Positions 28,582 through 40,161 of a stretch of 64,000 nucleotides of DNA are shown here, one piece after another. A model generated the notes under the pieces. The model was not told where the DNA came from. It saw nothing but the letters and a program-made list of their open reading frames with translations, and searched no databases. The stretch comes from Cellulomonas hominis (GTDB lineage Bacteria > Actinomycetota > Actinomycetes > Actinomycetales > Cellulomonadaceae), in NCBI RefSeq assembly GCF_014201095.1, contig NZ_JACHDN010000001.1, positions 1,612,001 through 1,676,000 of the forward strand, written 5' to 3'. The translations under genes and the position numbers were made by a program. Each line of letters begins with the position of its first letter. The first letter of the stretch is position 1.

Positions 28582-29604
28582 TCAGGTCGCCAGCACCAGG
28601 CCCCCGAGGCTGACGCCCGCCGCGACCACGGTCGCCACCGCCCCGAGGGCCAGCGGCCGGCCGCCGGTCCGGACCAGCCGGCCGACGTGGATCTGCGTCC
28701 CGAGCGCCGTCATCGCCGCGGCCAGCGCCAGCGTGGTCACCGGCTTCACCGCGGGCAGCACCGCGTCCGGCACCAGGCCGGCGGACCGGACCAGCACCGC
28801 CGCCACGAACCCGGCGACGAACAGCGGGACGAGCGGCGCCCGCCGGCCGGTTCCCCGGCCGCCCCCCGCACCCGCCGACCGCCCCCGCCGCCGCGCGACC
28901 CCCACCCCCGCGACCAGCGGTGCCAGCAGCAGCACCCGCGCGAGCTTCGCGACGACCGCCACGGTCAGCGCCGCCGCCGACACCGTCCCCGCGGCCGCCA
29001 CCACCTGCGCCACCTCGTGCACCGACATCCCGGCCCACAGCCCGGCGGTCCGGTCGGACAGGCCGAGCGCGCCGGCGACGAGCGGCAGCGCGACCAGCGC
29101 GACGCTCCCGTAGACGGTGACGAGCGCGACGGCGGTGGCGACATCCTCCTCGTCGGCGTCGGCCACGGGGCTCATGCCCGCGACGGCCGCGGCGCCGCAG
29201 ATGGAGAACCCGGTCGCGACCAGGAGCGTCAGGGCCCGCCCGACGCCGAGCCGCGGGCCGAGCCACAGCGTCGCCGCGAACGTCGCCGCGACGGTCGCGA
29301 GCAGGACGGCCACCTCCCGGAGGCCGAGGCCGAGCAGGTCGCCGAGCGACAGCTGGAGCCCGAGCAGCACCACCCCGGCGCGGAGCAGCCGCCGGCCGGC
29401 CCACGCGAGGCCGGGGTCGAGCGCGACGGGCACGAGGCCGGCCGACCGGGCGGCGGCGCCGAGGACGATCGCGACGAGCAGGCCGGGCAGCACGGGCACG
29501 ACGGCGGTGAGGCCGACGCACAGCGCGGCGACCGCGACGGCCGCGGCCACGCCGGGCGCGAGCTCGCGCACGCCGGCGGTCCGGGTGGGCGTGAGGAGGG
29601 GCAC
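28582..29604 (-). CDS. YeiH-family putative sulfate/sulfite exporter (UPF0324)
   Basis: A 340-residue membrane protein with about ten hydrophobic helices. The core matches the YeiH/UPF0324 family: RAGVVLLGLQLSLGDLLGLG, TGFSICGAAAVAGMSPVADADEEDVATAVALVTVYG (in part GFSICGAAAVAGMSPV), GLWAGMSVHEVAQVVAAAG and TALGTQIHVG. The family is annotated as a putative sulfate exporter on limited evidence. It is divergent from a LysR regulator, the arrangement of yeiH-yeiE in enterobacteria, which supports the pairing. A Gly/Arg-rich cytoplasmic loop near residue 240 is poorly conserved. Confidence 0.85.
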   Translation of the reverse strand: MPLLTPTRTAGVRELAPGVAAAVAVAALCVGLTAVVPVLPGLLVAIVLGAAARSAGLVPVALDPGLAWAGRRLLRAGVVLLGLQLSLGDLLGLGLREVAVLLATVAATFAATLWLGPRLGVGRALTLLVATGFSICGAAAVAGMSPVADADEEDVATAVALVTVYGSVALVALPLVAGALGLSDRTAGLWAGMSVHEVAQVVAAAGTVSAAALTVAVVAKLARVLLLAPLVAGVGVARRRGRSAGAGGGRGTGRRAPLVPLFVAGFVAAVLVRSAGLVPDAVLPAVKPVTTLALAAAMTALGTQIHVGRLVRTGGRPLALGAVATVVAAGVSLGGLVLAT

Positions 29605-29674
29605 GACTCCACCCTCGGCCGCGCGACCCCGAGCGCGGAACGCCCGGTCGCCTCGCAGGATCTAGCCTGAGGCT

Positions 29675-30592
29675 ATGGCTGACGTCCCCCCGGCGGGCCG
29701 CCGGATCCCGCTCGGCGCGCTCGAGCTCCTCGACGCCGTCGACGCGCACGGCTCGTTGTCCGCCGCCGCCCGCTCGCTCGGCCTCGCGCAGCCGTCGGTG
29801 AGCACCGGGCTGCGCCGGCTGGAGCGGCAGACCGGGCTGACGCTCGTGACCCGAGCGGCGTCCGGCACCCGGCTGACCCCGGCCGGGACGGCACTGCTCA
29901 CCCGGGCGCGGGACGTGCTGGCAGCCTCGGACGCGCTGGAGCGGGAGGCGGCGGCGCTCCGGACGGCGCAGCAGGGCCGCGTCCGGGTCGCCGCCAGCCT
30001 GAGCGTGGCGGAGTACCTCGTGCCGGGCTGGCTGGCGTCCCGGCCGGCGGGTGCGGCGGTGGTCGACCTCGTGGTCGCGAACTCCCGGGACGTCATGGAC
30101 GCGGTGCTGCACGGGCGCGCCGACCTGGGCTTCGTCGAGGGCCCGGACGTGGCCGACGGGCTGCACGCGCGCGACGTCGGCGCCGACGAGCTCGTGGTCG
30201 TGGTCGCGCCCGGCCACCCGTGGGCCCGCCGCCGCCGGACGCTCACCGCGGCGGAGCTGTCGGCAGCGCCGCTCGCGGTGCGGGAGGCGGGCTCCGGCAC
30301 GCGTGCGGTGCTGGAGCGGGCGCTGGCCGCGGCGGGGTCGCCGCTCGCCGGGTCGCCGGCCCAGCTGGGCTCGACGTCGGCGGTGAAGAACGTGGTGCGC
30401 GGGGGGACGGCCGCCGCCGTGCTGTCCCGGCTGACCGTCGCGGACGAGGTCGCGCGCGGGGACCTGCGCGTGGTGCCGGTCGAGGACGTGGACCTGCGCC
30501 GGACGCTCCGGGTGGTGTGGGCCCGGGGCCGGCGGCCGGCTCCCGCGGTCCGGGAGCTCGCGGAGCACGTCCTGCGCGAGCACGGCCGCTGA
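29675..30592 (+). CDS. LysR-family transcriptional regulator (YeiE/CysB-like)
   Basis: A 305-residue LysR-type regulator. The winged helix at residues 14-72 reads LELLDAVDAHGSLSAAARSLGLAQPSVSTGLRRLER (in part SLSAAARSLGLAQPSVS). The effector domain begins GRVRVAASLSVAEYLVPGWL. It includes ADLGFVEGPDV and the AVREAGSGTRAVLERAL stretch typical of the YeiE/CysR branch. ATG 29675 is 70 bases from the divergent YeiH gene, whose expression it probably controls. The C-terminus PAPAVRELAEHVLREH is normal. A terminator hairpin follows. Confidence 0.9.
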   Translation: MADVPPAGRRIPLGALELLDAVDAHGSLSAAARSLGLAQPSVSTGLRRLERQTGLTLVTRAASGTRLTPAGTALLTRARDVLAASDALEREAAALRTAQQGRVRVAASLSVAEYLVPGWLASRPAGAAVVDLVVANSRDVMDAVLHGRADLGFVEGPDVADGLHARDVGADELVVVVAPGHPWARRRRTLTAAELSAAPLAVREAGSGTRAVLERALAAAGSPLAGSPAQLGSTSAVKNVVRGGTAAAVLSRLTVADEVARGDLRVVPVEDVDLRRTLRVVWARGRRPAPAVRELAEHVLREHGR

Positions 30593-30610
30593 GGGCCCGG
30601 CACACGACGA

Positions 30611-30640
30611 GGCCGCCGCCCCGGCGAGGGGACGGCGGCC
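30611..30640. terminator. Terminator hairpin between the LysR and LuxR-type genes
   Basis: GGCCGCCG (30611-30618) pairs with CGGCGGCC (30633-30640), with CCC/GGG extending the stem inside and CGAC/GTCG outside. It serves two convergent genes. Confidence 0.7.
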
Positions 30641-30679
30641 CGGAGTCGTCGCGACCCGGGGCGAGCCGGGCCGACGGAG

Positions 30680-30919
30680 TCAGCGGATGCCGGCGGCCTT
30701 GGCCCAGGCGACCGCCTCGGATCGCGTCGAGACGCCGATCTTGCGGTAGACCGAGCGGACCTGCGACTTCACGGTGTTGCGGGTGACGAAGAGCCGACGC
30801 GCGATGTCCTCGAGCGTGACGTCCTCGCCGAGCTCCGCCAGCACGACGCGCTCACGGGTGGTGAGCGGCTCGCCGAGGATGCTGCTGGAGGGGGAGGGGG
30901 CGAGCTCCAGAGTGGCCAT
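30680..30919 (-). CDS. Small LuxR-type helix-turn-helix regulator
   Basis: A 79-residue protein that is almost only a LuxR/GerE DNA-binding domain: LTTRERVVLAELGEDVTLEDIARRLFVTRNTVKSQVRSVYRKIGV (in part DIARRLFVTRNTVKSQVRSVYRK, split here as LEDIARRLFV and TRNTVKSQVRSVYRK). No receiver or ligand domain precedes it. ATG 30919 with GGAGGTCACC directly upstream is a strong start; an upstream in-frame ATG at 30991 would add 24 unconserved residues. The 245-base gap 30920-31164 holds its promoter region, an inverted repeat GCAACT (30988-30993)/AGTTGC (31011-31016) and an AT-rich motif at 31041-31075. Confidence 0.85.
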   Translation of the reverse strand: MATLELAPSPSSSILGEPLTTRERVVLAELGEDVTLEDIARRLFVTRNTVKSQVRSVYRKIGVSTRSEAVAWAKAAGIR

Positions 30920-31040
30920 GGTGACCTCCGTGCGATGGACGAGTTCCGGCGGCTGGGGGTCTCCGGCCGCCGACTCCCGGTTGATCGGCAACTATGGCGG
31001 CCCCCATCGCAGTTGCGATCTCACCCGCCCGCGCGGCGCG

Positions 31041-31075
31041 CCGGACAAATACGTACTAATGGGTAGTGTGCTAGG
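31041..31075. promoter_or_regulatory. AT-rich motif upstream of the LuxR-type gene
   Basis: In a 75 percent GC setting, CCGGACAAAT is followed by ACGTACTAATGGGTAGTGTG, which contains ACTA-CCCAT-TAGT on the other strand. The first ten bases recur exactly at 62197-62206 upstream of the glycosyltransferase gene. It may be a regulator site or promoter; orientation cannot be fixed. Confidence 0.35.
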
Positions 31076-31164
31076 ACCGAAGTCCCAGGTCACCCGCCGG
31101 GAAGCGGTGTCCTCCACGTCGCCTGAGAACCACCCGAACGGCCTAGTGCCCCTCCCCGCGCGTC

Positions 31165-31536
31165 TCAGTCCGTGATCGTCGCCGCGTACTCCTCGGGCGA
31201 CAGCAGCGCCCCGGTCGAGGTCACGTCGACCTTGAACAGCCACCCCGCGCCGTACGGGTCGGCGTTCACGACGGACGGCTCGTCGACCGCGTCCTGGTTC
31301 ACCTCGACCACCGTGCCGGACACCGGGGAGAACAGCTCGGAGACCGACTTGGTGGACTCGACCTCGCCGACGACCGCGCCCGCGGCGATCTCGCTGCCGA
31401 CCGTCGGCAGCTCCAGGTAGACGATGTCGCCGAGCGCGTCGGCCGCGTTCTTCGTGATGCCGACCGTGGCGGGCTCCGCGCCGTCGATCCACTCGTGCTC
31501 GGCGGTGTACTGCAGGTGGTTCGGGACGTCGCTCAT
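31165..31536 (-). CDS. gcvH: Glycine cleavage system H protein
   Basis: A 123-residue lipoyl carrier protein that shuttles the aminomethyl group between GcvP, GcvT and the L protein. The lipoyl-lysine is Lys63 in [19 protein letters not shown], and YTAEHEWI and [19 protein letters not shown] are typical. The C-terminus [17 protein letters not shown] is intact. It is the last gene of the gcvP-gcvT-gcvH group, 67 bases after gcvT. Confidence 0.95.
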   Translation of the reverse strand: MSDVPNHLQYTAEHEWIDGAEPATVGITKNAADALGDIVYLELPTVGSEIAAGAVVGEVESTKSVSELFSPVSGTVVEVNQDAVDEPSVVNADPYGAGWLFKVDVTSTGALLSPEEYAATITD

Positions 31537-31603
31537 GGGGTCTCTCCAGGGGGTTCGGGCCGGGTCGGGGCGGGGTTCGGGCGGGGACGGGGGCAGCAGC
31601 CGG

Positions 31604-32754
31604 TCAGGACCGGCGGTAGAACGGCAGCTCGACGACGCGGACGGGCTCCCGCCGGCCGCGGACGTCCACGGCGAGCTCGGTGCCCGGCGCGGACACCTCC
31701 GGCGTCACGTACGCCATCGCGATCGGCGTGCCCAGGGTCGGCGACGGCGCGCCGGAGGTCACCCGGCCGACGGTCGCCGCGTCCGGCTCCGCGGAGGTGA
31801 GGACCTCGTAGCCGTGCCGGGCGGCGCGGCGACCGAGGCCGACCAGGCCCACCAGCACCCGCGAGGGCGTCGCGTGCGCGCGGGCCGCCAGGGCGTCCCG
31901 GCCGACGAACGGCAGCGGCTCGCCGTCGGCCCCGGCCTTGTCCAGGCGGACGACCCGGCCGAGCCCGGCGTCGTGCGGCGTGGTCGTGCGGTCGAGCTCG
32001 TTGCCGTACAGCGGCATCCCGGCCTCGAGCCGCAGGCTGTCCCGCGCGGACAGGCCCGCGGGGACCAGGCCCAGCGGCTCCCCGGCCGCCAGCAGCGCGC
32101 GCCACAGCCCGGGCGCGGCGTCGGCCGGCACGAACAGCTCGAACCCGTCCTCGCCGGTGTACCCCGTCCGGGCGACGAGCGCCTCGACGCCGGCGACGGT
32201 CGCGGGGACCGCGGCGTAGTACCGCACGTCCCGCACCGCGGCGGCCTCGCCGGGGTCGGCGACCAGCCCGGTGACGATCCCGGCCGCCCGCGGCCCCTGC
32301 ACCGCGACCAGCGCCGTCTCCAGCGACCGGTCGGTCAGCGAGGCGTCGGCGTCCGCGAGCCGCACGGCCAGCGCGTCGCGCACGACGGCGACGTTCGACG
32401 CGTTGGCCACCACGAGGAAGGACGCGTCGGCGAGCCGGTAGACGATGAGGTCGTCGAGGATCCCGCCGTCCTCCTGCACGATCATGGTGTAGCGGGCGCG
32501 GCCCACGGCGAGGCCGGAGATGTTCCCCACCAGCGCCCGGTCCAGTCCGGCCCCGGCGCCCGGGCCGTCGACGTGCAGCTCGCCCATGTGCGACAGGTCG
32601 AACAGCCCGGCCGCGGCGCGCACCGCCTGGTGCTCGGCCAGGTCGCCCGCGTACCGCAGCGGCATCAGCCAGCCGGCGAACGGGGTCATCGTCGCGCCGA
32701 GCGCCTCGTGCTCCGCGTGCAGCGGCGACAGGACGGTCTCGGTGGTCGGGTCGG

Positions 32755-32758
<4 letters not shown>
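31604..32758 (-). CDS. gcvT: Aminomethyltransferase (glycine cleavage T protein)
   Basis: A 384-residue T protein that transfers the methylene group from aminomethyl-GcvH to tetrahydrofolate with release of ammonia. Family segments: [90 protein letters not shown] (here [19 protein letters not shown]). The catalytic Asp is in DLSHMGE. The GTG at 32758 overlaps the gcvP stop by four bases (GTGA), coupling translation of the two. Confidence 0.94.
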
Positions 32759-35742
<2,984 letters not shown>

Positions 35743-35835
35743 GCGGCTGCTCCGGTCGGGCGGGCGGGCGAGGGCGGACGTGCGGGGGTCGGGCGCGGCC
35801 TCCCCGCTCTGTCATCCGCCGGCCCGCAGCGCGGG

Positions 35836-36056
35836 TCGTGCGACCTGAGAGTTTTGCCGGTCCGCCATGCCGCGAGGGCCGGGGCGCGCCGACTTGCACC
35901 GTCGGTGGACCGGCCCGGGTGGGACGGTCGCTTTCCAGAGTTGCCTCGCCGCGGCGGTACGGGGGCCTGAGAGATTCCCGGGGAGGGTTGCTCCTTCGGC
36001 GCCTCGCGTCCGGCCGCCGGAGGGGCGGCCGTGCGGGAGGGCTCTCCCGCCGCGGT
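35836..36056 (-). promoter_or_regulatory. Tandem glycine riboswitch
   Basis: Read leftward, two glycine aptamers follow each other. The first (about 36052-35955) has GGGAGAGCCCTCCCG, then GCGCCGAAGGAGCAACC and AATCTCTCAGGC. The second (about 35945-35835) has CTCTGGAAAGCGACCGTCCC, then GGTGCAAGTCGG and AAAACTCTCAGGTC. These are the conserved joining elements of the class. It stands 94 bases before gcvP and should raise gcv expression when glycine is abundant. The rest of the 396-base gap 35743-36138 has no gene. Confidence 0.93.
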
Positions 36057-36138
36057 TCGAGCAGCGTGTTGAGTTGTCTGCGCGCCAGCCTAACCGCGGC
36101 CGGGGCGTGCGTCGCTCCCCCCGGGGCCGGCGCGTGCG

Positions 36139-36648
36139 CTACGGCCGGGTGAAGGCCGCGTCCGCGGGTCCGGGCTCGGCGGGCGGCAGCACGACGGTCG
36201 CGGCGGCCACCGCCCCGCGGGCCCGGGCGTCCGCCACCACCCGCTCGACGTCCGCGAGCGCCCCCTCGACCAGCACCGGCTGCCCCGCGGCGGGGTCGCC
36301 GGACCAGCGCACCGGGGCGTCCGGCGGCGGCGCGAACCCGCCGGCGGTCACGGGCAGGTGGACGACGGCGGCGGCGCGGACGGCCGGGTCGTCCGCGGCC
36401 CGCACCTCCGCCGCGCGCACGGCCGCGAGCCGCCGGACGGTCCGCATCAGCAGGCGCTGCCGGCGCTCCGTCGCGGTGAACGTCACGACGATCAGCCCGA
36501 CGCCGTCGCCGTCCGCGACGTCGCCCGTGCTCAGCGAGCCGAACGAGACCCCGCGGGTGGAGAACACGCTCGCGAGCGCCGTCAGCGTCCCGGTCGCGTC
36601 GGCGCCGTGCACGAAGGCCACCCACCGGCGGTCGGTCGGCGCGGTCAC
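36139..36648 (-). CDS. ACT-like small regulatory protein coupled to a dehydrogenase
   Basis: A 169-residue protein. Residues 7-40, WVAFVHGADATGTLTALASVFSTRGVSFGSLSTG (in part GTLTALASVFSTRGVSFGSL), have the helix-strand pattern of ACT-like domains as in acetolactate synthase small subunits. A second, weaker repeat may follow near residue 90-165. The GTG at 36648 overlaps the stop of the upstream dehydrogenase-like gene (GTGA). So it is probably a regulatory partner of that protein. I know of no named family for this pair; the ACT assignment is a motif judgement. Confidence 0.6.
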   Translation of the reverse strand: MTAPTDRRWVAFVHGADATGTLTALASVFSTRGVSFGSLSTGDVADGDGVGLIVVTFTATERRQRLLMRTVRRLAAVRAAEVRAADDPAVRAAAVVHLPVTAGGFAPPPDAPVRWSGDPAAGQPVLVEGALADVERVVADARARGAVAAATVVLPPAEPGPADAAFTRP

Positions 36649-37733
36649 CGGGCCACCCCCGCGCCCAGGCCCCACGGCTGCAGCGTCGCGTCGATCCGGG
36701 CGGCCGTCGCGCGCAGCCGGCGCGCCTCGTCGGGCGCCGGCTCGTCGAGCAGCACCCGGGTCCAGCCCTCCGGCCCGAGCACGACGGGCACCCCGAGCAC
36801 CCCGCGCAGCGGCTCGCCGCCGACCGACGCCTCCCCGTCCAGCGCCACCTGCCCGGCGACCACGATGTCGCGGCCGTCCAGGACCGTGTCCACCAGGTCG
36901 ACCGTCGCGTTCGCGGTGGCGGCGGCCGTCTTGGCCCCGCTCTGGTGGGTCAGCCACGGCCGGGACACGCCGCGCAGGTCGGGCGGCCACGTCTCGACCA
37001 GGTCGAACGCCGCCGCGACGTCGCCGTCGGCCATGAGGTCGCCCAGGGTGCGCTTCGCGTCCTCGATCTCGCCGCCGAACGCGTCCAGCGACCGGCCGCC
37101 CCGCAGCCCCGCGACCGCCCGGCGCCGCTCGTCCGCGTCGAGCCCGCTGATCCGCACGGTCGACCACAGCGGGACCAGGTCGTCCCCGTGCTGCCCGGCG
37201 ACGAACCCGCCGACCCGGTGCCGGCGCACCCCGAGGGACACCGCGACCTCCCGCCGGAACCGCAGCGTGTCCAACCAGGCGCCCATCCCGATCACCCGGT
37301 GCCGCCCCAGCTCGCGGGCCACGACGGCGACCCCGAGCTCGACCGGGTTCGACACCACGACGACGACCTCGTGGCCGGAGCCGTTGCGCGCGATCGCCCG
37401 CGCGTACGACTCGAACACCGCGTGGTTCTCCGCCGCGAGCGCCGCCCGGTCGGCGACCGCGCCCGCCCGCGCCGGGGCCGTCCGGCCCGCGGTGAGCACG
37501 ACGACGTCCGCGACCACGTCGTCCGGGTCGAGGGCCACGTCGATCAGCGGGGCGTGCTCGTCGTACGCGTCGACCAGGTCGGCGCGCAGCCCGTACGACG
37601 CCCGGCCCGACCCCCCGCCGGGCCGCCCGACGAGCTGCAGCCGCGACGTCGTCGGCAGCACCCGCCGCTCGATGAGCTGGGCGCACACCTGTCGCCCCAC
37701 GTCCCCCGTCGCACCGAGCACCGCCACGTCCAC
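36645..37733 (-). CDS. Lactate/malate dehydrogenase-like NAD-dependent oxidoreductase
   Basis: A 362-residue protein of the lactate/malate dehydrogenase superfamily. Rossmann motif GATGDVGRQV (8-17), the VVVLTAGRTAPARAG segment, VVVVSNPVELG, and the catalytic His in GGFVAGQHGDDLVPLWS are recognisable. The substrate-binding and C-terminal parts are diverged, so it may not use lactate or malate. GTG 37733 begins the first beta strand at once (MDVAVLGATG). It overlaps the ACT-like gene downstream, and this coupling is unusual for the superfamily. Confidence 0.75.
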   Translation of the reverse strand: MDVAVLGATGDVGRQVCAQLIERRVLPTTSRLQLVGRPGGGSGRASYGLRADLVDAYDEHAPLIDVALDPDDVVADVVVLTAGRTAPARAGAVADRAALAAENHAVFESYARAIARNGSGHEVVVVVSNPVELGVAVVARELGRHRVIGMGAWLDTLRFRREVAVSLGVRRHRVGGFVAGQHGDDLVPLWSTVRISGLDADERRRAVAGLRGGRSLDAFGGEIEDAKRTLGDLMADGDVAAAFDLVETWPPDLRGVSRPWLTHQSGAKTAAATANATVDLVDTVLDGRDIVVAGQVALDGEASVGGEPLRGVLGVPVVLGPEGWTRVLLDEPAPDEARRLRATAARIDATLQPWGLGAGVAR

Positions 37734-37829
37734 GCGCCCGAGGGTAGGTCAGGCGCGTGTCCGGCGCGTTGCGCCGGGTGACCCGGCCCCCGCGCGCCCC
37801 GCCCCGCGCCCCGCCCTCGCCGGCGCCGG

Positions 37830-37879
37830 GTGGAGAGCTCTGCCCGACACGCCCGGCGTGTCCCGGCGGAGACCTCCAC
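37830..37879. repeat. Intergenic palindromic element (GACACGCC family, copy 2)
   Basis: GTGGAG (37830-37835) and CTCCAC (37874-37879) enclose the palindrome GACACGCC-C-GGCGTGTC (37846-37862). It lies in the 193-base gap before the zinc-ribbon gene. Confidence 0.75.
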
Positions 37880-37926
37880 TCACCGGGGCGGGCCGCGAGC
37901 CAGGGGCGCCGGAGGGTCGCGTCCGG

Positions 37927-38304
37927 TCAGTCGAAGTCGAGGAGGTCGCCCAGCCAGGACTCGCGGCGCTTCTTCTTGCCGTACGGGTAGCGCGGGTCGC
38001 GGCGGTCGTCGTACCGGCGGTCGTCGCGGTACCGGTCGTCGTAGCGGCGGTCGTCCCGGTAGCGGTCGTCGCCGTAGCCGGACGGCGCAGCGGGCGCGGG
38101 GGCGGGCGGGTAGCCGCCGTAGCCGGGGGCCGGCGCGGGGGCGGGGTCCGGGGCCGACGACGCCGGGGCACCGGCCGCGCGGTCGAGGATCTTGTCCAGC
38201 TCGCCGCGGTCGAGCCAGATGCCGCGGCACGACGGGCAGTAGTCGATCTCGACGCCCTGCCGCTCCGCCATGACCAGCTCGGCCCCGTCCGTGGGACACC
38301 TCAT
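37927..38304 (-). CDS. Zinc-ribbon (zf-TFIIB) protein with charged repeats
   Basis: A 125-residue protein. Residues 1-42 form a zf-TFIIB type zinc ribbon: MRCPTDGAELVMAERQGVEIDYCPSCRGIWLDRGELDK (ligands Cys3, Cys23 and Cys26; DYCPSCRGIWLDRGEL is the signature). A Pro/Ala/Gly-rich linker is followed by the repeat YRDDRRYDD twice and a basic-then-acidic end KKKRRESWLGDLLDFD. The role is unknown; these proteins may bind nucleic acids or partners. ATG 38304 follows GAGGAGGGCGAC; upstream in-frame starts are unsupported. Adjacent copies of the repeated codons make 37990-38060 internally repetitive. Confidence 0.8.
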   Translation of the reverse strand: MRCPTDGAELVMAERQGVEIDYCPSCRGIWLDRGELDKILDRAAGAPASSAPDPAPAPAPGYGGYPPAPAPAAPSGYGDDRYRDDRRYDDRYRDDRRYDDRRDPRYPYGKKKRRESWLGDLLDFD

Positions 38305-38380
38305 GTCGCCCTCCTCACCCGCACGCCGCCCGGCGCGCGTCGTCTGCCCGGCCGAACGAACGGGGTCCGGCACGGGTTCC

Positions 38381-39565
38381 TCAGAGCCGCGCCTGCCAGG
38401 CGGCGATCCGGTCGACGGCCTCGGCCACCACGTGCGGCGCGGACGCGAACGACAGCCGGACCCAGTCGTGCCCGTCGACGCGGTCGAAGTCGGTGCCCGG
38501 GGTGAGCGCGACGCCGGCCTCGTCCAGCAGCCGGGCGCACCAGGTCCGCGAGTCGAGACCGGTCGGCGAGACGTCGGCGTACACGTAGAAGGCCCCGTCC
38601 GCGGGGGCGACCCGCGCCCAGCCGAGCTCGGGCAGCCGGTCCAGCACCGAGCGCCGCGAGGCCGCGTACTGCGCGACGTTCGCCTCGGCCGCCGCGTACC
38701 CCTCGGGCGTGAACGCGGCGACCCCGGCGTGCTGCGCGAGCGCCGGCGGGCACAGCGCGACGTTGCCGGCGAGCGCGTCGACGGGCTGCACGAGGTCGTC
38801 CGGCAGCACCAGCCACCCGAGGCGCCAGCCGGTCATCGCCCAGTACTTCGAGAACGAGTTGACCACCACGACCCCGCCGTCCAGGGCGGTCGCCGCCGTC
38901 GGGGCGCCCGCCGGACCGGGCTCGGCGGCGGGCGCGTCGGGGTAGGTGATGCCGTGGTAGATCTCGTCGGACACCAGGCGGACGCCGTGCTCGGCGCACC
39001 AGGTGGCCAGGGCGTCCAGCGCCACCCGGTCGATGAGCGTGCCGGTCGGGTTGGCCGGGCCGGCGACCACCAGGCCGTCGATCGGGGCGTCCAGGGCCTC
39101 CAGCTGCTCGACCGTCGGCTGGTACCGGGTCCCCGGGCCGCACGGCAGCTCGACGACCTCGCAGCCCAGCGACGCGAGGATGTTCTGGTACGCCGGGTAG
39201 CCCGGGCGGGCGAGCGCGACCCGGTCGCCGACGTCGAACGCGGCGAGGAACGCCAGCATGAACCCGCCGGACGAGCCCGTGGTCACGGCCACCCGGGCCG
39301 GGTCGACGTCGACGCCGTACCAGGACCGGTAGTGCCCGGCGATCGCCGCGCGCAGCGCCGGGGACCCGAGCGCCTCGGTGTACCCGAGGTCGCCGCCGGC
39401 CAGCAGCTGCACCGCCCGCTCGCGGACGACGTCGGACGCCCCCGTCGACGGCTCCCCGACGCAGAGGTTGAGCACCGACTGCCCCGCGGCGCGCCGGGCG
39501 TTCGCGGCGGCGACGATGTCCATGACGGCGAACGGCGGCACGTGCGAGCGCGCGGAGACCTTCAT
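38381..39565 (-). CDS. Pyridoxal-phosphate aminotransferase, class I/II
   Basis: A 394-residue fold-type I aminotransferase. Features: LCVGEPSTGAS, the GYTEALGSPALRAAIAGHY stretch, ARPGYPAYQNIL, PANPTGTLI, LVSDEIYHGITY, cofactor Lys240 in NSFSKYWAMTGWRLGW, and the C-terminal Arg in WVRLSFA. It resembles aspartate- or alanine-type transaminases, but the substrate cannot be fixed. I start at ATG 39565, about ten bases after GGAGG; an upstream ATG at 39574 would sit on the ribosome binding site. It runs leftward between the zinc-ribbon and phosphatase genes. Confidence 0.88.
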   Translation of the reverse strand: MKVSARSHVPPFAVMDIVAAANARRAAGQSVLNLCVGEPSTGASDVVRERAVQLLAGGDLGYTEALGSPALRAAIAGHYRSWYGVDVDPARVAVTTGSSGGFMLAFLAAFDVGDRVALARPGYPAYQNILASLGCEVVELPCGPGTRYQPTVEQLEALDAPIDGLVVAGPANPTGTLIDRVALDALATWCAEHGVRLVSDEIYHGITYPDAPAAEPGPAGAPTAATALDGGVVVVNSFSKYWAMTGWRLGWLVLPDDLVQPVDALAGNVALCPPALAQHAGVAAFTPEGYAAAEANVAQYAASRRSVLDRLPELGWARVAPADGAFYVYADVSPTGLDSRTWCARLLDEAGVALTPGTDFDRVDGHDWVRLSFASAPHVVAEAVDRIAAWQARL

Positions 39566-39624
39566 GCGGGACATCCTCCCCCGCCGGCCGGGGCGGGGGG
39601 TGCGGGCGCGGGTGTGCGGGCGGG

Positions 39625-40161
39625 TCAGGCCGGGGTGGCGTCGTGGGCGGCCAGCGCGGCGCGGACCGCGTCCACCACGCCGTCCGCGGCGGCCTCGATC
39701 TCGTCCAGGCAGTGCTCGAAGTTCTCCGGCCCCCCGTACCAGGGGTCGTCGACGTCCAGGAGGTGCTCGTCGTCCCGGCCGGCGACCCGCGGCGCGGCGG
39801 GGTCGAACGTCCGGAACATGACGACGCGGTCCGCGGCCTCCGGGTCGCCGGCGATCCGGCGCAGCGCCCGGGCGTGCGAGGCGGTCATGGCCAGCACGAG
39901 GTCCCGCTCGGCGAGGTCGCCGGGGCGCACCTGCCGGGCGGCGCGGTGCGGGACGGGGTACCCGCGGGCGGCGAGGGCGGCCCGGGCCCGGCGGTCGATC
40001 GGGTTGCCGTGCTCCTCGTCGCTGACGCCGGTCGAGTCGACCTCGACGCGGTCGCCGAGGCCGGCCGACTCGAGCCGGTCGCGCAGCACGACCTCCGCCA
40101 TCGGCGACCGGCAGATGTTGCCGGTGCACACCGTCATCACGCGGTACCGCGTGTCCGTCAT
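39625..40161 (-). CDS. Low molecular weight protein tyrosine phosphatase
   Basis: A 178-residue low-Mr phosphatase of the CX4CR-type loop: VCTGNICRSPMAE, with Cys12 as nucleophile and Arg18, and a DDPWYGG general-acid segment near residue 140. VDSTGVSDEEHGNPIDRRA is also typical. Such enzymes act on tyrosine phosphates of kinases and secreted factors; partner genes are not nearby. It overlaps the start of the downstream GNAT gene's stop (ATGA at 40158-40161), so the two are coupled. Confidence 0.9.
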   Translation of the reverse strand: MTDTRYRVMTVCTGNICRSPMAEVVLRDRLESAGLGDRVEVDSTGVSDEEHGNPIDRRARAALAARGYPVPHRAARQVRPGDLAERDLVLAMTASHARALRRIAGDPEAADRVVMFRTFDPAAPRVAGRDDEHLLDVDDPWYGGPENFEHCLDEIEAAADGVVDAVRAALAAHDATPA

